From an uncultured beta proteobacterium (GTDB lineage: Bacteria > Pseudomonadota > Gammaproteobacteria > Burkholderiales > Burkholderiaceae_C), in contig CAIRAW010000013.1 of assembly GCA_903876735.1 (NCBI GenBank), positions 1 through 58,099 on the forward strand: 58,099 nt of DNA, written 5' to 3'. Of the stretch, positions 17,018-25,125 are shown one piece after another. A program made the translations under genes and the position numbers. The first letter of the stretch is position 1. Every line of letters starts with the position of its first letter. The notes under the pieces were generated by a model, which saw nothing but the letters and a program-made list of their open reading frames with translations, did not search any database and had not been told where the DNA came from.

Positions 17018-18601
17018 TTAAGGGTTGACCTTGATGTATTTCCAGACCATGCCGTTGTCGGGCCATTGCACCACGTCAACGCCCTTCTTCACAGCCCAGC
17101 TCAGGGCCTGCTGGTGCAGCGGCAGATGGCCGATCTCGTCCTGATGGATCTTGAGCGCTTCACGGATCATCTCGTTGCGCTTTTTCGGATCGGTTTCAGA
17201 CGCAACTTTTTCTGTCAGCTCATCAACGCGGGTATTGCTGTGGGCGCCCAGGTTGAACTGACCGCGACCACCCTCGCCCGGCGAGGCCATGATGGAGTAC
17301 AGCACCTGGTGCGCGTCCACCGTGCTGGTGCCCCAGCCCAGCATGTAGAAACTGGTGTTGCGGCTCAGCACTTTCGGGAAATAAGTGCCCTTGGTTTCGG
17401 ACTCCAGGTTGATCTTGACGCCGATCTTGGACAGATTGGCCGCCACCGCCTGGCAGATCCGCTCATCGTTGACATAGCGGTCGTTCGGGCAATTCATCTT
17501 GACCTCGAAGCCTGTCGGGTAACCGGCGTCCGTCATCAGCTTCTTGGCGCCTTCAACGTCATACGGCAGGCGCTTGGCCAGGTCCGGCGCAAAGCCGTTG
17601 ACCTCGGGCGGCAGCAACAAAGCGGCCGGGGTCGAGGCGCCGCGCATCACGGTCTTCTTGATGCCTTCGATGTCGATGGCCTGGTAGAAGGCCTGGCGCA
17701 CGCGCTTGTCCTTGAACGGGTTCTTGCCCTTGACGTTGGAGTACAGCAATTCATCGCGCTTCTGGTCCATGCCCAAAAAGACGATGCGCAACTCAGGGCC
17801 CTGCAACACCTTGAGTTTGGCGTTGGCCCGGATGCGGTCAACGTCCTGCACCGGCACTGGCTCCATGACATCGATTTCGCCGGACAACAGGGCCGCCACG
17901 CGCGTGGCGTCGTTGCCGATCGGGGTGAAGATCACTTCATCGACATTGCCGTCGATTTTGCCCCAGTAGTTGCCGCTGCGCGTGTAGATGGTGCGCACAC
18001 CGGGCTGGCGCTCGCGAACCCGAAACGGTCCGGTGCCATTGGCGCGGAATGAGGCAGCGTTCTCAATGCCCTTGCGCCGGTCGGTCGGCTTGCTGGCCTG
18101 GTTGGTTTCGCACCATTTCTTGCTCATCATGTACCAGGGCGAAATCTGCTCCGGCAGGATCGGGAACGGTGAAAAGGTGACGATATCCAGCGCGTGGTCG
18201 TTGATCTTGCGGATCTCCTTGATCTGGCCGACATAACTCTTGAGATCGGAGCCGTCGCCCTTGGCGCGCTCGTAGCTGAAGATCACGTCGTCGGCCGTGA
18301 AGGGCGTGCCGTCATGAAACACCACGCCCTTGCGCAGGTTGAAACGCCAGACCGTCGGCGACGTCTGCTTCCAGTCGGTTGCCAGACCCGGCGCGAGCTT
18401 GAAATCGCGACCACGCGTCACCAGCGGCTCAAACACATTGCCCAAAATGGTGAACTGCAGCGATTCGCTGAGCGAATGCGGATCCATCGACAGGGCCTCG
18501 CCCTGGTTGCCGATGCGCAGGGTGACCGCAGACGCGGCGCCGCTGAGCGCGCTCAAGGCCAGCGCGATGGCGGCCACAGTCATGGTTCTTTTGAATTTCA
18601 T
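17018..18601 (-). CDS. Periplasmic peptide-binding protein (SBP family 5, DppA-like)
   Basis: This 527-residue exported solute-binding protein has a signal peptide of about 24 residues ending SGAASA. The mature protein starts VTLRIG and shows the family-5 signatures SMDPHSLSES, GLATDWKQTSPTVWRFNLRKGV and FHDGTPFTADDV. AGGAAA lies six bases before ATG 18601; a longer in-frame start would extend past the ribosome site. It follows the M20 amidohydrolase gene on the same strand. Family members bind dipeptides, oligopeptides, glutathione or nickel; the linked amidohydrolase suggests an N-acyl or peptide amide substrate. Confidence 0.93.
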   Translation of the reverse strand: MKFKRTMTVAAIALALSALSGAASAVTLRIGNQGEALSMDPHSLSESLQFTILGNVFEPLVTRGRDFKLAPGLATDWKQTSPTVWRFNLRKGVVFHDGTPFTADDVIFSYERAKGDGSDLKSYVGQIKEIRKINDHALDIVTFSPFPILPEQISPWYMMSKKWCETNQASKPTDRRKGIENAASFRANGTGPFRVRERQPGVRTIYTRSGNYWGKIDGNVDEVIFTPIGNDATRVAALLSGEIDVMEPVPVQDVDRIRANAKLKVLQGPELRIVFLGMDQKRDELLYSNVKGKNPFKDKRVRQAFYQAIDIEGIKKTVMRGASTPAALLLPPEVNGFAPDLAKRLPYDVEGAKKLMTDAGYPTGFEVKMNCPNDRYVNDERICQAVAANLSKIGVKINLESETKGTYFPKVLSRNTSFYMLGWGTSTVDAHQVLYSIMASPGEGGRGQFNLGAHSNTRVDELTEKVASETDPKKRNEMIREALKIHQDEIGHLPLHQQALSWAVKKGVDVVQWPDNGMVWKYIKVNP

Positions 18602-18628
18602 GGGTGTTTCCTGTTGATGAAGCAAAAA

Positions 18629-19873
18629 TCAAAGCGCCGCAAGCGGCATGGCCTGTTCGACCAGACTGGCATGCAAAGCAGCGCCCAAAGGCAGAATCTC
18701 GTCGTTGAAGTCATAGCGGCTATTGTGCAGGCCACAAGTGCCGACTCCGTTTTCGGCGCCCTGGCCGATGCGCAGGTAAGCGCCGGGCTTGACCTGTAGC
18801 ATAAAGGAAAAGTCCTCCGCCCCCATGCTGGGCTCCAGATCGCGCACCACGTGCTCGCGCCCGACCAGGCTTTGCGCCACGTCGCCGGCAAAGCGTGCCT
18901 CGGGCTCGCTGTTGACGGTGGCCGGGTACATGCGCTCGAAGTTCACGCTGGCACTGGCGCCAAAAGCCAGCGCCACGGCGCTGCACATCTCCTGCAGGCG
19001 CCGCTCAACCAAATCCTGCACCTCGGGCTTGAAGGTCCGCACGGTACCACTCAAGGTGGCGCTGCCCGGTATCACGCTCATGGCCGCGAGTTCACCGGCG
19101 CGCATGGCGCACAGGCTGATCACGGCGCTGTCGACCGCCTTGACGTTGCGCGAAACAATGCTTTGCACGGCGGTGATGATGTGCGCGGCCACCAGCACCG
19201 GGTCAATCGTTTGGTAGGCGTGGGCGCCATGCCCGCCGCGTCCGGTGATCTCGATCGTGATGCGGTCCGCCGCCGCCATCATGGGCCCCGGGTTGACGCC
19301 GATGGTGCCGGGACGCATGGCAGGCCAGTTGTGCATGCCAAAGACCGACTGCACCGGGAAGCGCTCGAATAACCCGTCATCAATCATCGCCTTGGCGCCG
19401 GCATAACCCTCTTCGCCCGGTTGAAAAATCAGCACGGCCGTGCCATCAAAGTTGCGCGTCTCGGCCAGGTAACGCGCGGCACCCACCAGCATGGCGGTAT
19501 GGCCGTCGTGACCGCAGCCATGCATACGGCCCTGGTGCGCCGACTTCCAGGCGAAATCGTTGTGTTCGGTCATGGGCAGGGCGTCCATGTCGGCGCGCAG
19601 GCCAATCATCTTGCCGCTGCCGCCAGCCTTGCCGGCTCGGCCACGGATCAGCGCCACAACGCCAGTCTTGCCAATACCGGTGTGGACCTCGTCGACACCG
19701 CAGAGCTTGAGCGCCTGCTGCACCCGGTCTGCCGTATAACGCTCTTCAAAACCGAGCTCGGGATGGGCGTGCAGATCACGCCGCAGGGCCGTGATCTCGG
19801 GATGAAACGCGGCAATGTGCGCAAAGGCGCGACCATGAATCCGCAAGCCAGAAGCCAGACTGGTCAAAGGCAT
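18629..19873 (-). CDS. M20-family amidohydrolase (hippurate / N-acyl-amino-acid hydrolase type)
   Basis: This 414-residue cytosolic metallopeptidase-like enzyme cleaves N-acyl amino acids or similar amides. Metal-ligand segments are visible: HPELGFEE, GLRADMDALPM, MHGCGHDGHTAML with the Cys and His ligands, FQPGEEG and MHNWP, plus the dimerisation domain between. The ATG at 19873 overlaps the TGA of the DppB-like permease (TGATG) and has GGAGG upstream, so it is translationally coupled within the importer operon. That placement suggests it processes the imported molecule. Confidence 0.93.
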   Translation of the reverse strand: MPLTSLASGLRIHGRAFAHIAAFHPEITALRRDLHAHPELGFEERYTADRVQQALKLCGVDEVHTGIGKTGVVALIRGRAGKAGGSGKMIGLRADMDALPMTEHNDFAWKSAHQGRMHGCGHDGHTAMLVGAARYLAETRNFDGTAVLIFQPGEEGYAGAKAMIDDGLFERFPVQSVFGMHNWPAMRPGTIGVNPGPMMAAADRITIEITGRGGHGAHAYQTIDPVLVAAHIITAVQSIVSRNVKAVDSAVISLCAMRAGELAAMSVIPGSATLSGTVRTFKPEVQDLVERRLQEMCSAVALAFGASASVNFERMYPATVNSEPEARFAGDVAQSLVGREHVVRDLEPSMGAEDFSFMLQVKPGAYLRIGQGAENGVGTCGLHNSRYDFNDEILPLGAALHASLVEQAMPLAAL

Positions 19874-20853
19874 CAACGTCCTCCAGAGTGGCCAAGCCGC
19901 AGACGCGGATCAACCACAAAATAAAGCAGATCAACCACCAGGTTGATCACCACAAAAATCAGCGCGATCAGGCACAGATAGGCGGCCATCACGGGGATGT
20001 CGGCAAAGGTGACCGACTGGATGAACAGCAGCCCCATGCCCGGCCACTGGAAAACCGTCTCGGTGATGATGGCAAAGGCGATCAGTTGCCCGAGTTGCAG
20101 ACCGGTGATGGTGATCACCGGCACCAGCGTGTTTTGCAGCGCATGGCCGAAGTGAATGGCGCGGTTGCTCAGCCCCCGGGCGCGGGCAAAGCGGATGTAG
20201 TCGGTGCGCAGCACTTCAAGCATTTCAGCGCGCACCAGACGCATGATGAGCGCAAGCTGAAACACCGCCAGCGTGATGGCCGGCAACACCAGATGCTGCC
20301 AGCCGTCGCGCGTGAAGAAGCCGCTGCGCCACCAGCCAAACTCGACCACCTCGCCGCGCCCGAAACTCGGGAACCAGCCCAGGCCGACAGAAAAAACCAG
20401 GATCAGCAGGATGCCGATCAGGAAGGTGGGCAACGACACGCCGAGCAGCGAGACCATCATCGCGACCTGGCTCAGAAAACTGCCACGCTTGAGCGCCGTG
20501 TAGACGCCCAGCGGCACGCCAATTGAGAGCGCCAGCACGGCCGCGACCAGCGCCAGTTCCAGCGTTGCCGGCAGGCGCTCACCAATCAGGCGCGAGACCT
20601 TGGCGCCCTGGCGCAGACTCAGGCCAAACTCACCCTGCAGCGCATTGAGCAGAAAGTGCCAGAACTGCACGAAGAAAGGCTGGTCCAGACCGAGATCGGT
20701 GCGCAACTGCGCAATCTGGTCGGGCCGGGCGTCCTGCCCCAGCAAGAACACCACCGGGTCACCCACGTACTGGAACAGCATGAAGGCAATAAAAGCCACC
20801 ACCACCATCACGATCAGGGCCTGAAACAGGCGGCGCAGAATGAAAACTAGCAT
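19873..20853 (-). CDS. Peptide-type ABC importer permease (DppB-like)
   Basis: This 326-residue inner-membrane protein has six predicted helices. The N-terminal helix is followed by a periplasmic region (GDPVVFLLGQDA...LGLDQPFFVQFW) typical of DppB/OppB. The EAA loop reads YIRFARARGLSNRAIHFGHALQ and the C-terminus ends in VVDPRLR. It is the first gene of a six-gene minus-strand operon (permease, amidohydrolase, binding protein, permease, two ATPases). Only three bases separate its start from the end of an Uma2-like gene remnant, so the promoter lies upstream of or inside that remnant. Confidence 0.93.
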   Translation of the reverse strand: MLVFILRRLFQALIVMVVVAFIAFMLFQYVGDPVVFLLGQDARPDQIAQLRTDLGLDQPFFVQFWHFLLNALQGEFGLSLRQGAKVSRLIGERLPATLELALVAAVLALSIGVPLGVYTALKRGSFLSQVAMMVSLLGVSLPTFLIGILLILVFSVGLGWFPSFGRGEVVEFGWWRSGFFTRDGWQHLVLPAITLAVFQLALIMRLVRAEMLEVLRTDYIRFARARGLSNRAIHFGHALQNTLVPVITITGLQLGQLIAFAIITETVFQWPGMGLLFIQSVTFADIPVMAAYLCLIALIFVVINLVVDLLYFVVDPRLRLGHSGGR

Positions 20854-20856
20854 CCG

Positions 20857-21048
20857 CTATTGAGCTTTCCACAAATCACGACCCGCGTGACCGGTTCGCC
20901 GGCGGCAAACGGGTGCAGCACCCGCCATGGCAAAAACCTCACCACCGAGGTACTCGTGGCGCTGTGGCTGTGACGCCTCCCACGCCAGATAGTCTGCGGC
21001 GCTGAAAGCTGGTCTTTGTGCAGCTTGTCCCATAGGGTCCTCGGTCAT
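20857..21048 (-). pseudogene. Truncated Uma2-family (DUF820) endonuclease-like remnant
   Basis: The first ~42 residues after ATG 21048 contain FSAADYLAWEASQPQRHEYL and GGEVFAMAGA, the typical N-terminus of Uma2/DUF820 restriction-endonuclease-fold proteins, which are normally about 190 residues. The homology then stops abruptly and the frame ends after 63 residues, three bases before the DppB-like start. The rest of the gene, including the catalytic region, is missing. Likely a deletion product left at the operon border. Another reading frame of the last part (LHPFAAGEPVTRVVICGK) also looks protein-like but I do not recognise it. Confidence 0.7.
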
Positions 21049-21269
21049 GAATCAAGCTCTCATTATGAACGCAGCGCAGAAGTTGAAGGCCGATCTGCAC
21101 GGGCGTGTACTGCAAAATGGTTGAAATCTGACGCCGATTTTTGAAGAACATCCCAAGCTTGCGTTGACGCAAGGAACTCACCGACCAGACGACTTATCGT
21201 AGTTCGAGTCACGGGCCATGTCTTGGCGCGTGAGGCATGATGATGATCCACAAGCAACTGGAGCCAAAC
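21049..21269. other. Gene-poor gap before the RcnB-like gene
   Basis: About 220 bases without a supportable gene. It should contain the divergent promoters for the RcnB-like gene and for the Uma2 remnant/peptide importer operon. I see no clear hairpin, operator or repeat here. Confidence 0.4.
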
Positions 21270-21665
21270 ATGAAACGCAAGACCTTTGTTAGCAGCCTGA
21301 TTGCCGTCGCCATCGGCATCGGTGGGTCTGCCTTCGCCCAGCGCGATGAGCCCCTGCCACCCGTCAAACTCCCCCGACACCCGATCGACAACACCCGGGA
21401 ACGCCAACCCAAGCACCCGCATCAGCAGGGCCGCGGACCCTACGCAGAACATCGAGACGAGCGTGGCGCCGGCCCGGACCATCGCTTTCAACGAGGCGAC
21501 CGCCTGCCTCCTGCATACCGCCACCGCAACTACGTGGTCAATGACTGGCGCGGCCACCAGCTGAGCGCGCCACCACACGGCTACCAATGGGTCCAGGTCG
21601 GTACCGACTACGTGCTGGTAGCGATTGCGACCGGCATCATCCTGCAACTGATTCTGAACAATTGA
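21270..21665 (+). CDS. RcnB-family periplasmic protein
   Basis: This 131-residue exported protein has a signal peptide (about residues 1-23, ending SAFA). A basic, Pro/Arg/His-rich middle follows, then the conserved RcnB C-terminal segment HRNYVVNDWRGHQL, APPHGYQWVQVGTDYVLV and IATGII. In E. coli RcnB is a periplasmic protein needed for Ni/Co homeostasis through the RcnA exporter; most family members are uncharacterised. ATG 21270 has GGAG seven bases upstream. A terminator follows directly after the stop. The family is clear, the role here is not. Confidence 0.85.
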   Translation: MKRKTFVSSLIAVAIGIGGSAFAQRDEPLPPVKLPRHPIDNTRERQPKHPHQQGRGPYAEHRDERGAGPDHRFQRGDRLPPAYRHRNYVVNDWRGHQLSAPPHGYQWVQVGTDYVLVAIATGIILQLILNN

Positions 21666-21698
21666 AAAAACCCCGCTGCGTTGCCGCAGCGGGGTTTT
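21665..21698. terminator. Bidirectional terminator between RcnB-like gene and porin
   Basis: CCCCGCTGCG (21671-21680) and CGCAGCGGGG (21685-21694) form a perfect 10-bp stem with a TTGC loop, with A-run before and TTTT after. It suits both convergent genes. Confidence 0.9.
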
Positions 21699-21735
21699 AG
21701 ATTTCTTTTCCTAGCTGACTTGCGTCAGCGTCAGA

Positions 21736-22848
21736 TTAGAACTTGGTGTAGATGCCGATAGCCAGGTTGTTCGAGCTGCCGTCAGTCTTAACTGCACCAA
21801 CACCACCGGTGCTGTACAGGTTGCCGCCGCTGCTGTTCTTCACGTTAGCGTAGGTTGCATAAGCAGTCGTGCGCTTGGAGAAAGCATAGTCAACACCCAG
21901 GCCAAACAGTTCGCCGGTTGCGTCAGCAACGGTAGCGATGTTGTTGGTAGCGCGGATGTAGTCAGCCTTGAAGTTGAACGCGCCAAACGGAACGATCACA
22001 CCGATCAGGTTGCTGTCGTTCTTAGGAGTAGCGCCCAGCAGAGCCATTTCTTCATGTGCGTAGGTGTAAACAGCCTTGGCAACACCGAAGTTGTACGAAG
22101 CAGACAGTGAACGCAGCGTGTAGTCACCGATGGCGGCTGTCGAAGCGTACTTGGTCTGTTGTTGACCCAGGGACACGAACAGAGGACCTGCAGCGTACTG
22201 ACCAGTCACCGAGTAACCATTGCCGTCGTCGCTGTTAGCAGCGCCGCTGGTGTTTTCACCCATGAAATACTGAACGTTAGCCGAGAAACCACCCATCGTT
22301 GGGGTGATGTAACCAACCAGGTTGGAAGCATTGGTGATGGTACGAGCACCCAGAGTAGCACCCAGAGCCAATTGCAGTTGTGTCGAATCAGCAGGGCCAT
22401 TCGTGCCGAACGGATCCACAGCAGCTTGCACGCCCAGGAAGGTGTTCACATATTGGCGACCCAACTGGATTTCACCGAAGTTGCCAGCCAGACCAACGTA
22501 CGAACGGCGTTGGAACACAATGCCTTGACCACCGGCAGCAGCAGGTGAAGCACCCGAAGCTTGGTTGTTGCTGTTAGAGCCCTTGCCAGCGCCGCTGTCA
22601 TTGGCCAGGCCAGCTTCGAGCCAGAAGTTGGCTTTCAGACCGCCGCCCAGATCTTCAACACCGCTGAAGCCCAGTTTGCTGGAACCCAGTTGCGAATTGC
22701 CCAGGAAGGACTTGGTTTGGTTGCCGGCAGCCAGGTCAGCGCTGGCGTAGTTGTAGGAAGCGTCAACTGCGCCCCAGATGGACACGGTGGATTGTGCGAA
22801 AGCACCGGTGGCAGCCAGAGCAGCCAGGGCAATGAGGGTTTTTTTCAT
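21736..22848 (-). CDS. Outer-membrane general porin (Omp32-like)
   Basis: This 370-residue protein starts with an 18-residue signal peptide ending in FA before QSTVSIWG. It then shows the alternating beta-strand pattern of 16-stranded betaproteobacterial porins: GFSGVEDLGGGLKANFWLE, QRRSYVGLAGNFGEIQLGRQ, and a final strand ending IGIYTKF with the C-terminal Phe needed for outer-membrane insertion. Acidovorax Omp32 is the best-known relative and is anion-selective. The base composition is less GC-rich than the neighbours, as is usual for highly expressed porins. GGAG lies 11 bases before the start. Confidence 0.95.
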   Translation of the reverse strand: MKKTLIALAALAATGAFAQSTVSIWGAVDASYNYASADLAAGNQTKSFLGNSQLGSSKLGFSGVEDLGGGLKANFWLEAGLANDSGAGKGSNSNNQASGASPAAAGGQGIVFQRRSYVGLAGNFGEIQLGRQYVNTFLGVQAAVDPFGTNGPADSTQLQLALGATLGARTITNASNLVGYITPTMGGFSANVQYFMGENTSGAANSDDGNGYSVTGQYAAGPLFVSLGQQQTKYASTAAIGDYTLRSLSASYNFGVAKAVYTYAHEEMALLGATPKNDSNLIGVIVPFGAFNFKADYIRATNNIATVADATGELFGLGVDYAFSKRTTAYATYANVKNSSGGNLYSTGGVGAVKTDGSSNNLAIGIYTKF

Positions 22849-23108
22849 ATCAGAATTACTCCAAGGTTAAACATGGGGCTCCGGTTCGATCGTCTCGGGC
22901 CCCGGGCCAACCTCCTTTTTCAGGAAGCTAGGCAGATTGAACCAGAGCCCGGCAGGCTTGGCAAAGAAAACGTCGTAAACTTTGGCAAAGCGGGCGTTTT
23001 CGTTGCGGGGTTGCAACAGACTTGTACCAGAGGCGCAGCCGCCGATCCCGCCTGGCGCGCACCTGGCGCAGATCGGGGTCAGGTCGCCCCTCGTTTTACA
23101 ATTCCCCC
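22849..23108. promoter_or_regulatory. Divergent region between porin and coq7
   Basis: About 260 bases without a gene, holding promoters for the porin (minus) and coq7 (plus). TACAAT at 23097-23102 is a good -10 hexamer only six bases before the coq7 ATG, and no Shine-Dalgarno is seen, so coq7 may be leaderless. No clear -35 box is seen, and I found no operator for the porin side. Confidence 0.4.
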
Positions 23109-23726
23109 ATGGACTCTCTCTTAAGAACCGCCGACGCCGCCCTGCGCACCCTGTTTGCCACACCGCGCGCCAGCCAGGCCTGCCCGACGCTGGCCGGCCA
23201 GCCCACCGAATTGTCAGAAACTGAAAAAGCGCAATCCGGTGCCCTGATGCGCGTCAACCATGTCGGCGAGGTCTGCGCCCAGGCGCTTTACACGGCACAG
23301 GCTTTTGCCACACGCAACGAGGCCCTGCGCGCCCATTTCACGCGCGCCAGCCTCGAAGAAACCGATCACCTGGCCTGGACCGAACAGCGGCTGCAGGAAC
23401 TGGGCCAGCGCAAATCGCTGCTCAATCCGCTCTGGTACGGCGCCGCCTTCGGCCTGGGTCTGATCGCCGGGCGGCTTGGCGACCCGATCAGCCTGGGCTT
23501 TGTGGTGGAGACCGAAAACCAGGTCGAAGCGCATCTGGACAGCCACCTGACGCTGCTGCCGGCCAATGACCACGCCTCGCGGGCCATCGTCGCGCAAATG
23601 AAAGACGACGAGGCGCGCCACGCGCTCGACGCGCAAAAGGCCGGCGCCGTTGAGTTGCCGGCACCCGTCAAAACGCTGATGACTATCGCCGCCAAGGTGA
23701 TGACGACGGTGGCGCACCGGATCTAG
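23109..23726 (+). CDS. coq7: 3-demethoxyubiquinol 3-hydroxylase (Coq7, di-iron)
   Basis: This 205-residue membrane-associated di-iron oxygenase adds the penultimate hydroxyl group in ubiquinone biosynthesis. The carboxylate/histidine iron ligands are visible in MRVNHVGEVCAQALY, LEETDHLAWTEQRL, ENQVEAHLDSHL and KDDEARHALDA. GAAFGLGLIAGRLGD is the hydrophobic membrane-contact helix. The start is ATG 23109; upstream codons in frame are not conserved-looking. The gene converges on the OsmC gene. Many Burkholderiales use Coq7 where enterics use UbiF. Confidence 0.95.
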   Translation: MDSLLRTADAALRTLFATPRASQACPTLAGQPTELSETEKAQSGALMRVNHVGEVCAQALYTAQAFATRNEALRAHFTRASLEETDHLAWTEQRLQELGQRKSLLNPLWYGAAFGLGLIAGRLGDPISLGFVVETENQVEAHLDSHLTLLPANDHASRAIVAQMKDDEARHALDAQKAGAVELPAPVKTLMTIAAKVMTTVAHRI

Positions 23727-23730
23727 CGAA

Positions 23731-24180
23731 TCAGCCCTCGATCAACTCAAAACTGGTCGTGATCTGCGCCGTCTTGGCCAGCATGATGCTGGCCGAGCAA
23801 TACTTTTCGTGGCTCATGGCGATGGCGCGCTCCACCGCAGCGGCCGCAATACCCTGGCCCGTGACGGTGAAATGCATGTTGATGCGGGTAAAGACCTTGG
23901 GGTCAACTTCGGCACGCTCGGCTGTCAGCTTGACCGAGCAGCCGGTCACCTTGTGGCGGCCACGCTTCAAAATCAGCACCACGTCATAGGCAGTACAACC
24001 GCCGGTGCCGGCCAGCACGGTTTCCAGCGGGCGCGGCGCCAGATTGAGGCCGCCGTTTTCGGGGTTGACGTCATCGGGCGCGCCGTCCATCACCAAAACA
24101 TGGCCGCTGCCAGTTTCGGCGACAAAACCCATGCCGGAGCGTGTGGCCAAGGCGCCGGTCCAATTCACTGTGCATTCCAT
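23731..24180 (-). CDS. OsmC-family protein (YhfA-like)
   Basis: This 149-residue cytosolic protein has the OsmC/Ohr fold with two redox cysteines, Cys62 in GTGGCTAYDVV and Cys128 in HEKYCSASIML. OsmC/Ohr proteins reduce organic hydroperoxides; the YhfA branch is of less clear function. ATG 24180 has AAGGA upstream, whereas a longer frame is not supported. It is convergent with coq7, only four bases apart. Confidence 0.88.
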   Translation of the reverse strand: MECTVNWTGALATRSGMGFVAETGSGHVLVMDGAPDDVNPENGGLNLAPRPLETVLAGTGGCTAYDVVLILKRGRHKVTGCSVKLTAERAEVDPKVFTRINMHFTVTGQGIAAAAVERAIAMSHEKYCSASIMLAKTAQITTSFELIEG

Positions 24181-24310
24181 TGACTTTGCATCCTTTTCAA
24201 GAATTCCCCGCACTACGCCGGGATTTTGTCAGCGATCCGGGCGAGCCCAGAAAAACCGACGAATCAGGCGAGGGATTGTGATCGAAATCCGGAGCCAACC
24301 GGTTCAGCGC

Positions 24311-24340
24311 TTGACATAAGCAGACCGGTCTGTATACTGG
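24311..24340 (+). promoter_or_regulatory. Sigma70-type promoter with embedded palindromic operator for the toxin-antitoxin pair
   Basis: TTGACA (24311-24316) and TATACT (24333-24338) are near-consensus -35 and -10 boxes with a 16-bp spacer. The spacer contains a perfect 12-bp palindrome CAGACCGGTCTG (24321-24332), and a further GGTCT half site follows the -10. This is the expected layout for autorepression by an antitoxin. The antitoxin start is 37 bases downstream of the -10. Confidence 0.8.
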
Positions 24341-24375
24341 TCTACACATTCTCATTTGCTCATTTGGATTGCACG

Positions 24376-24621
24376 ATGAACATCGAAGTAGGTTCCTACG
24401 AAGCCAAGACGAAGTTGCCGGAACTGATACGCGGCGTCCAGGCGGGCAAGCGCTACACCATCACCCTTCGGGGCGAGGCCGTGGCCGCTCTGGTGCCAGC
24501 GCAAGACGACAAAAACCCTGATGCCTCATCAGCCGTTGATGAAATGCTGGCCTTCATACGCGCCCGCAAACCAGTTGGCAGCGTCGACCTCAAGGCACTC
24601 ATCAACGAAGGGCGGGCATGA
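24376..24621 (+). CDS. Type II antitoxin, Phd/YefM family
   Basis: This 81-residue DNA-binding antitoxin starts MNIEVGSYEAKTKLPELI, the Phd/YefM signature, with YTITLRGEAVAALVP completing the N-terminal DNA-binding fold. The C-terminal half is the toxin-binding tail. It should bind the operator at 24321 and neutralise the PIN toxin. The stop overlaps the toxin ATG as ATGA (24618-24621). The longer frame upstream runs through the promoter and is rejected. Confidence 0.9.
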   Translation: MNIEVGSYEAKTKLPELIRGVQAGKRYTITLRGEAVAALVPAQDDKNPDASSAVDEMLAFIRARKPVGSVDLKALINEGRA

Positions 24622-25043
24622 GTTTTGTTCTGGATGCATCGGTCGCCCTGCTCTGGCTGGTACCTCAAACCAATCCCCCAGGGATGGCGTATGCCGATGC
24701 GGCTTTGAACTCGCTCAAGGAATCGCAAGCCCTTGTTCCATCCTTGTGGGCACTGGAAATAGCCAACGTGGTCGCCAAGGTCGAAGCCAAAGGCATCGTG
24801 ACAGAAGCCGACTCGCAACGCTTCATCACCCTCTTGGGGCGACTCAGCGTCGTGACCGATCAGGCAACGGCGGCACACGCCTTGGGCGCTACACTGAATA
24901 TTGCCAGACGCTATAAGCTGTCGACTTACGATGCGGCCTATCTGGAACTGGCACTGCGTGCGGGCCTGCCACTGGCAACACTGGATGCCGATTTGACGAA
25001 AGCTGCCACGAAAGCAGGCGTTCTGATTTTCGGCCTGCACTGA
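24618..25043 (+). CDS. VapC-like PIN-domain toxin
   Basis: This 141-residue PIN-domain ribonuclease has the four acidic active-site positions in place: Asp6 (FVLDASVALLW), Glu47 (ALEIANVV), Asp105 (STYDAAYLELA) and Asp123/Asp125 (TLDADL). VapC toxins cleave tRNA or rRNA when the antitoxin is degraded. It overlaps the Phd-type antitoxin gene by four bases, so the pair is one operon. All catalytic residues are present, so the toxin is likely active. The target RNA cannot be told. Confidence 0.92.
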   Translation: MSFVLDASVALLWLVPQTNPPGMAYADAALNSLKESQALVPSLWALEIANVVAKVEAKGIVTEADSQRFITLLGRLSVVTDQATAAHALGATLNIARRYKLSTYDAAYLELALRAGLPLATLDADLTKAATKAGVLIFGLH

Positions 25044-25125
25044 TACACCTCCCAGCAAGGGCATTTTCTAGGACATAGCGTACGAACCGGGCATTGAACC
25101 CGCAGATCGCACCCAGCCAATATTT

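Noticed and set aside
15860..18052. 730-codon plus-strand open frame across three peptide-importer genes
   Set aside because: It is antisense to three well-supported genes and crosses their boundaries; the translation is His/Arg/Gln-rich with no domain.
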